64,000 nucleotides of DNA. It comes from Myxococcota bacterium. Lineage in GTDB: Bacteria > Myxococcota_A > UBA9160 > UBA4427. A program made the translations under genes and the position numbers. The DNA lies in NCBI GenBank assembly GCA_028278345.1, contig JANQEL010000028.1:1-64000 (forward strand), written 5' to 3'. The notes beneath the pieces are model-generated. The model did not search any database, was not told the DNA's origin, and was given only the letters and a program-made list of their open reading frames with translations. The stretch's first letter is position 1; every line of letters starts with the position of its first letter. Positions 60,417-64,000 of the stretch are shown piece after piece.

Positions 60417-60953
60417 ATGGCAAGCTTCGACAAGGCCGACATCGAAAAGCTGATCGACGGCGTGCTGCCCTGGCCCGCCACCCAGGACATGTTGAAGAGC
60501 AGCAAGGACGAGGACCGCTTCGACAAGTACGTCGAGATCATGCAGGCCCGCGTCGAATTCGACGATCCGATCCTGCTACCGCTGACGCCCGACCTCTACA
60601 TCGTGAACGACAACGGAGAGCGCGTCGTGAAGTGCACGTGCGGCCAGAGCTTCGGCGACTATCGGGTCAACTGGAAGCTGAGCGCGCTGATCTACGTACG
60701 CGATGACGAAGAGAAGATGAGCCAGGTCTACGTCGGCCGCGAGATGCCCGATCCGTCGTGGCTCCAGCTGCGCGAGTACATCTGCCCGAACTGCGGCAGA
60801 CAGCACGAAGTCGAGGCCGTCCCGCGTGGCTGCCCGCCGGACTTCGAGTTCCTCCCCGACCTCGACACCTTCTACTCCGAGTGGCTGGGTCGCCCGCTTC
60901 CGGACACGGTGGCGTTCGAAGACAAGACCCTCGAGAAGATCAACAGCTGGTAG
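60417..60953 (+). CDS. acxC: Acetone carboxylase-like gamma subunit
   Basis: A 178-residue zinc-ribbon subunit (the usual length is about 168). It begins ADIEKLIDGVLPWPATQDML and carries PLTPDLYIVNDNGERVVKCT and the Cys-x-Cys CTCGQSFGDY, NWKLSALIYVRDDEEKM, then CPNCGRQHEVEAVP with a second Cys pair. The close is FYSEWLGRPLP. This pattern is diagnostic of acetone carboxylase gamma and separates the operon from plain hydantoinase or oxoprolinase, which lack a gamma subunit. CAGGAGAG precedes the ATG. Confidence 0.88.
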   Translation: MASFDKADIEKLIDGVLPWPATQDMLKSSKDEDRFDKYVEIMQARVEFDDPILLPLTPDLYIVNDNGERVVKCTCGQSFGDYRVNWKLSALIYVRDDEEKMSQVYVGREMPDPSWLQLREYICPNCGRQHEVEAVPRGCPPDFEFLPDLDTFYSEWLGRPLPDTVAFEDKTLEKINSW

Positions 60954-60977
60954 GGCCCGCCGGAAGGAGAGAGCGAA

Positions 60978-62144
60978 ATGGCTACGGCACTCGACGAGCT
61001 GGTCGTCGTCGATCTGTCGACCGAGTTCTTCACCGGCGTCGCGGCGGCGCTGCTCGCCGACTTCGGCGCGCGGGTGATCCGGGTCGAGAACACGGGTGTT
61101 CCCGCACCGCTCCCGAACCGCGATGGCATGCGGCCCGCTGAGAAGCTCGACGCCCACGCGGAGCTAGCGAATCGCAACAAGCAGAGCGTCGCCCTCGATC
61201 TCGAGACCGAGGATGGACTCGCGGTGCTGAAGAAGCTCGTCGCGAAGTGCGACGTGCTGATCACCGACCTGCCCTTCGAGGAGCAGGACGCCAAGGGCCT
61301 CGACTACGACTCGCTCTGCGCCCTGCGCAGCGACATCATCCTGGCGCGCGGCTCGGGCTTCGGCCCGAACGGCCCCGACCGCGACCTGCCGGCGATCGAC
61401 GAGCTCGCCGCCTCACGCGTCGGCTTGATGTCGACCCTCGGCGAACCCGGACAGCCCCCCGTCTACAGCGGCACCGGGCAGATGCACACCGCCGTGATGC
61501 TGGCCTTCGGCGCGCTGATGGCGCTCGTTCACCGTGAGAAGTCGGGGGAAGGCCAGGTCGTCGATACGTCGCTGTTCGCCGGCAACATGTACGCCGCGAG
61601 TCTCGATCTCCAGGCCTACCTCGCTGTGCGCGCCGATCGCATCCTCGAACCGGTCTCGCGCCTCGACATGGGCAATCCGATGAGCGGCCCCTCCTATCCC
61701 TGCTCCGATGGGCGCTGGGTGACCCTCGCCATGCCCGACACCGATCGCTGGTGGCCGGTCTTCTCGGAGATCATGGGCCTCGACATCGACGATCCGCGCT
61801 TCGACACCCATGACAAGCGCTGCGGCGACAACCGCCTCGAGATGATGCAGCTGCTCGACGAGCTCTTCGTGAAGCAGCCGGGCTCCCATTGGGAGGCGAA
61901 GTTCGCCGAGAAGAAGATGAGCGCGGACCTGATCGAGACCTACGACTACCCCGCGAACTGCGATCAGGCGAGCGTCAACCGCTACGTGCTCGATCTCGAC
62001 CACCCGAGCCACGGAAAGTTCCAGAGCCTCGGCTTCCCGATCATGATGAGCGACAACCCCGCGCGGCTGCGCAGCATGGCGCCCTGCCGCGGACAGCACA
62101 CCGAGGAGGTACTCGAAGACTTCCTCGGCCTCGAATCGGACTGA
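60978..62144 (+). CDS. CaiB/BaiF family III CoA-transferase
   Basis: A 388-residue class III CoA-transferase that moves CoA between carboxylic acids through aspartyl-CoA. The start motif VVDLSTEFFTGVAAALLADF is typical, then RNKQSVALDLETEDG and GQVVDTSLFAGNMYA with the catalytic Asp. The C-terminal half includes SDGRWVTLAMPDTDRWWPVF. It is the first of three such genes in the operon. GGAAGGAGAGAG lies before the ATG. It may activate the acid made by the carboxylase; the actual donor and acceptor are unknown. Confidence 0.92.
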   Translation: MATALDELVVVDLSTEFFTGVAAALLADFGARVIRVENTGVPAPLPNRDGMRPAEKLDAHAELANRNKQSVALDLETEDGLAVLKKLVAKCDVLITDLPFEEQDAKGLDYDSLCALRSDIILARGSGFGPNGPDRDLPAIDELAASRVGLMSTLGEPGQPPVYSGTGQMHTAVMLAFGALMALVHREKSGEGQVVDTSLFAGNMYAASLDLQAYLAVRADRILEPVSRLDMGNPMSGPSYPCSDGRWVTLAMPDTDRWWPVFSEIMGLDIDDPRFDTHDKRCGDNRLEMMQLLDELFVKQPGSHWEAKFAEKKMSADLIETYDYPANCDQASVNRYVLDLDHPSHGKFQSLGFPIMMSDNPARLRSMAPCRGQHTEEVLEDFLGLESD

Positions 62145-62154
62145 GGACGGCCAC

Positions 62155-63366
62155 ATGACGAAAGCACTCGAAGGCATCCGCGTGCTCGACTGCACGGTCT
62201 GGTTCCAGGGGCCGGTGAGTTCCCAGTACCTCGCCGACTTCGGCGCCGAGGTGATCCACATCGAGCGCCCGGTCACCGGCGACCCCGCCCGCGGCGTGCG
62301 CAGCATCAAGGCCCTCGAGATCGGCGATTGGAACCAATACTTCCTGGTGATCAATCGCAACAAGAAGAGCCTCGCGATCGACCTGCGCAGCCAGGAAGGA
62401 CAGGAGCTCTTCTACAAGCTCGTCGAGCAGGCCGACGTCTTCCTCTGGAACCAGGGGATGGACAACCTCGAGAAGTGGAACCTCAGCTACGAGAAGCTCT
62501 CGGCGGTAAACCCGCGCATCATCCACGTCACCAACACCGGTCACGGTCAGAAGGGAACCCTCGAGAAGCCCTCCTTCGACATCAATGTGCAGGCCCTCAC
62601 CGGCATCATGACGCGACAGGGCGAGCCCGGGCAGCCGCCGATCTATCTCGGCATGGGTAGTGGCGACGCCTACGGCGGCATCATGAGCGCCTTCGGCATC
62701 TTGATGGCCCTGTACCAGCGGGAGAAGACCGGACGTGGGCAGGCGGTCGACGCCTCCCTGTACGGCGCGCAGCTGTTCATGGGCGCACCGACGCTCCAGC
62801 CCTATCTCGCAAGCGGCAACGACTTCTACTCGAAGCAGATCTCGCGCAGCGACGCGCCAAATGCGCTCTGGAATCGCTACAAGGCCCAGGATCAGTGGAT
62901 GTACCTGTGCCAGGCGAACACCGACGAGGGCTTCGCCGCACTCTGCGATGCGATCGGTGCCCCGGAGATCGCGGGCGATTCGAACTACGGCGACGCCGCG
63001 TCGCGCGAAGCCAACAACCAGAAACTGATCGCCGCCCTCGACGCCCATTTCGCTTCGAAGAGCGCCGAACAATGGTGCGAGGCACTGGCCCAGGCGGGGA
63101 TTCCCGCGAGCCCCATCGTCACCTTCAAGGAACTCGCGGCCGACCCGCAAGCCTGGCAGAACGACTACTTCCTCAAGACCCACTGCAGCGAGGTGGATGA
63201 GGAGGTCGAGATCCGCGGCCTGCCCGTGACCCTCAGCAAGACCCCGGGCAGCGTCGAGACCCTCGGCCCCGAACTGGGTCAGGACACCGAGATCGTCCTG
63301 ATGGAGGTGCTCGGCATGGAGTGGGACGAGATCGAGGCCCTCAAGGCCAAGGAAGTGATTCCCTAG
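62155..63366 (+). CDS. CaiB/BaiF family III CoA-transferase
   Basis: A 403-residue paralogue of the preceding gene. The N-terminal LDCTVWFQGPVSSQYLADFG, then RNKKSLAIDLRSQEGQELFY and GQAVDASLYGAQLF with the catalytic Asp, identify it. It starts 10 nt after the previous stop. Sequence differences between the two, mostly in the substrate domain, suggest a heteromeric enzyme or two substrates. Heterodimeric family III transferases are known, for example benzylsuccinate CoA-transferase BbsEF, so a complex of two of the three proteins is possible. Confidence 0.92.
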   Translation: MTKALEGIRVLDCTVWFQGPVSSQYLADFGAEVIHIERPVTGDPARGVRSIKALEIGDWNQYFLVINRNKKSLAIDLRSQEGQELFYKLVEQADVFLWNQGMDNLEKWNLSYEKLSAVNPRIIHVTNTGHGQKGTLEKPSFDINVQALTGIMTRQGEPGQPPIYLGMGSGDAYGGIMSAFGILMALYQREKTGRGQAVDASLYGAQLFMGAPTLQPYLASGNDFYSKQISRSDAPNALWNRYKAQDQWMYLCQANTDEGFAALCDAIGAPEIAGDSNYGDAASREANNQKLIAALDAHFASKSAEQWCEALAQAGIPASPIVTFKELAADPQAWQNDYFLKTHCSEVDEEVEIRGLPVTLSKTPGSVETLGPELGQDTEIVLMEVLGMEWDEIEALKAKEVIP

Positions 63367-63370
63367 GCCG

Positions 63371-64000
63371 ATGTCCGATTCGTCGAACGATCTCAGGGAC
63401 GGCCCTCTCACCGGATTGCGCGTGGTCGACATGGCCACCATGCTGGCGGGCCCCTATGGCGCAACGCTGCTCGGCGACATGGGCGCCGACGTGATCAAGG
63501 TCGAGAGCACATTCGGCGACGACTCTCGCCACCTCGGTCCGCGCCGCGGCAGTCAGCGCACGGCCTTCATGAGCCTGAACCGCAACAAGCGCGACATCGT
63601 GATCGACATGACGAAGGGCGCGCAGGCGAAGGAAGTGCTCGGCAAGCTGGTTGAGACCAGTGACATCTTCATCACGAACATCCGCGGCGATGCCCTCGAC
63701 AAGCTCGGGCTCGGCTACGAGGCCATGCGCGCGCATCGCGAAGACCTGATCTACATCAGCGTGACGGCCTTCGGATACGACGGGCCCTACGCGGGGCGGC
63801 CGGGCATCGACTTCCTGGCCCAGGGCTACGCAGGTTTGCTGGCGCAGAACGGTGAGCCCGACGGCGAGCCCGTGCGCCTCACCGTGCCCCTGATCGATGT
63901 GATGACCTCGGAACTGGTCTGCAGCGCCGCGCTGGCCGCGGTGATCGCGCGCAGCAAGACGGGCCAGGGCCAGCGCATCGAGATCTCGCTCCTCGATGCC
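63371..64000 (+). CDS. CaiB/BaiF family III CoA-transferase, 3' end outside the window
   Basis: The first 210 codons of a third paralogue. The ATG at 63371 comes 4 nt after the preceding stop. Visible are LRVVDMATMLAGPYGATLLG, GADVIKVE, LNRNKRDIVIDMTKGAQAKE and GQGQRIEISLLDA, where the Asp would align with the catalytic Asp of the others. The Ser before Leu-Leu-Asp differs from the DASL/DTSL of its two neighbours. The frame is open to the last base, so the rest lies downstream. Confidence 0.9.
   Translation, partial: MSDSSNDLRDGPLTGLRVVDMATMLAGPYGATLLGDMGADVIKVESTFGDDSRHLGPRRGSQRTAFMSLNRNKRDIVIDMTKGAQAKEVLGKLVETSDIFITNIRGDALDKLGLGYEAMRAHREDLIYISVTAFGYDGPYAGRPGIDFLAQGYAGLLAQNGEPDGEPVRLTVPLIDVMTSELVCSAALAAVIARSKTGQGQRIEISLLDA

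Noticed and set aside
1-64000. CRISPR arrays, insertion sequences, prophage genes and rRNA genes
   Set aside because: No repeat-spacer arrays, transposase motifs, integrases or rRNA sequence were seen anywhere.

Overview
The window is a gene-dense, GC-rich piece of bacterial chromosome with 65 protein genes on both strands. It carries no rRNA or tRNA gene, CRISPR array, insertion sequence or phage gene that I could recognise. The gene content includes an A-type cytochrome c oxidase cluster, an AdoCbl-dependent acyl-CoA mutase, a wax-ester synthase, an LLM (probably F420-dependent) oxidoreductase, many acyl-CoA enzymes, exported regulators and a topoisomerase VI. This suits an aerobic, lipid- and ketone-using heterotroph of the former Deltaproteobacteria (Myxococcota, Binatota or a relative). 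No phylogenetic marker is present, so the lineage is inference.

Layout. 1-9.7 kb: a 5'-truncated SNF2 helicase, a histidine phosphatase, a YfiR plus chemoreceptor pair, acyl-CoA and HAD enzymes, and a TetR regulator. 9.7-14.1 kb: YqeC, then an ethylmalonyl-CoA-mutase-type enzyme, its G-protein chaperone MeaB and the cobalamin adenosyltransferase, which together make, load and use AdoCbl. 14.2-21 kb: two glyoxalase-II-fold hydrolases, an exonuclease, an exported DUF4399 protein, an ArsC-family selenoprotein that ordinary gene calling would miss, a metallophosphoesterase and small enzymes. 21.2-27.5 kb: a cytochrome oxidase operon on the minus strand, including a 34-residue membrane peptide, a diheme cytochrome c and the heme O synthase. 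27.9-32.2 kb: a phosphotransferase and topoisomerase VI A and B, both with histone-H1-like basic tails. 32.2-51.5 kb: thioesterase, dioxygenases, a degenerate S9 peptidase, acyl-CoA and wax-ester genes, a PhnZ-like HD oxygenase candidate, a lactonase plus transporter pair, two exported FkbM-like proteins placed tail to tail, and a histidine-rich exported protein. 51.7-64 kb: a thiolase and DUF35 pair with ETF on the minus strand, divergent from an acetone-carboxylase-like three-subunit operon followed by three CaiB/BaiF CoA-transferases. The last of these runs off the window.

How the genes may work together (inference). The right-hand 12 kb reads as a ketone assimilation module: carboxylation of a ketone, transfer of CoA to the resulting acid, then oxidation and thiolysis with electrons leaving through ETF. 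Acetyl-CoA formed this way would need an anaplerotic route, which the ethylmalonyl-CoA-mutase-type enzyme could serve. The strongest individual discovery is the selenoprotein at 17.2 kb. An in-frame TGA sits exactly at the catalytic cysteine of an otherwise complete ArsC-family protein, followed by a hairpin with the same GGUC apical loop and nearly the same spacing as the E. coli fdhF SECIS.
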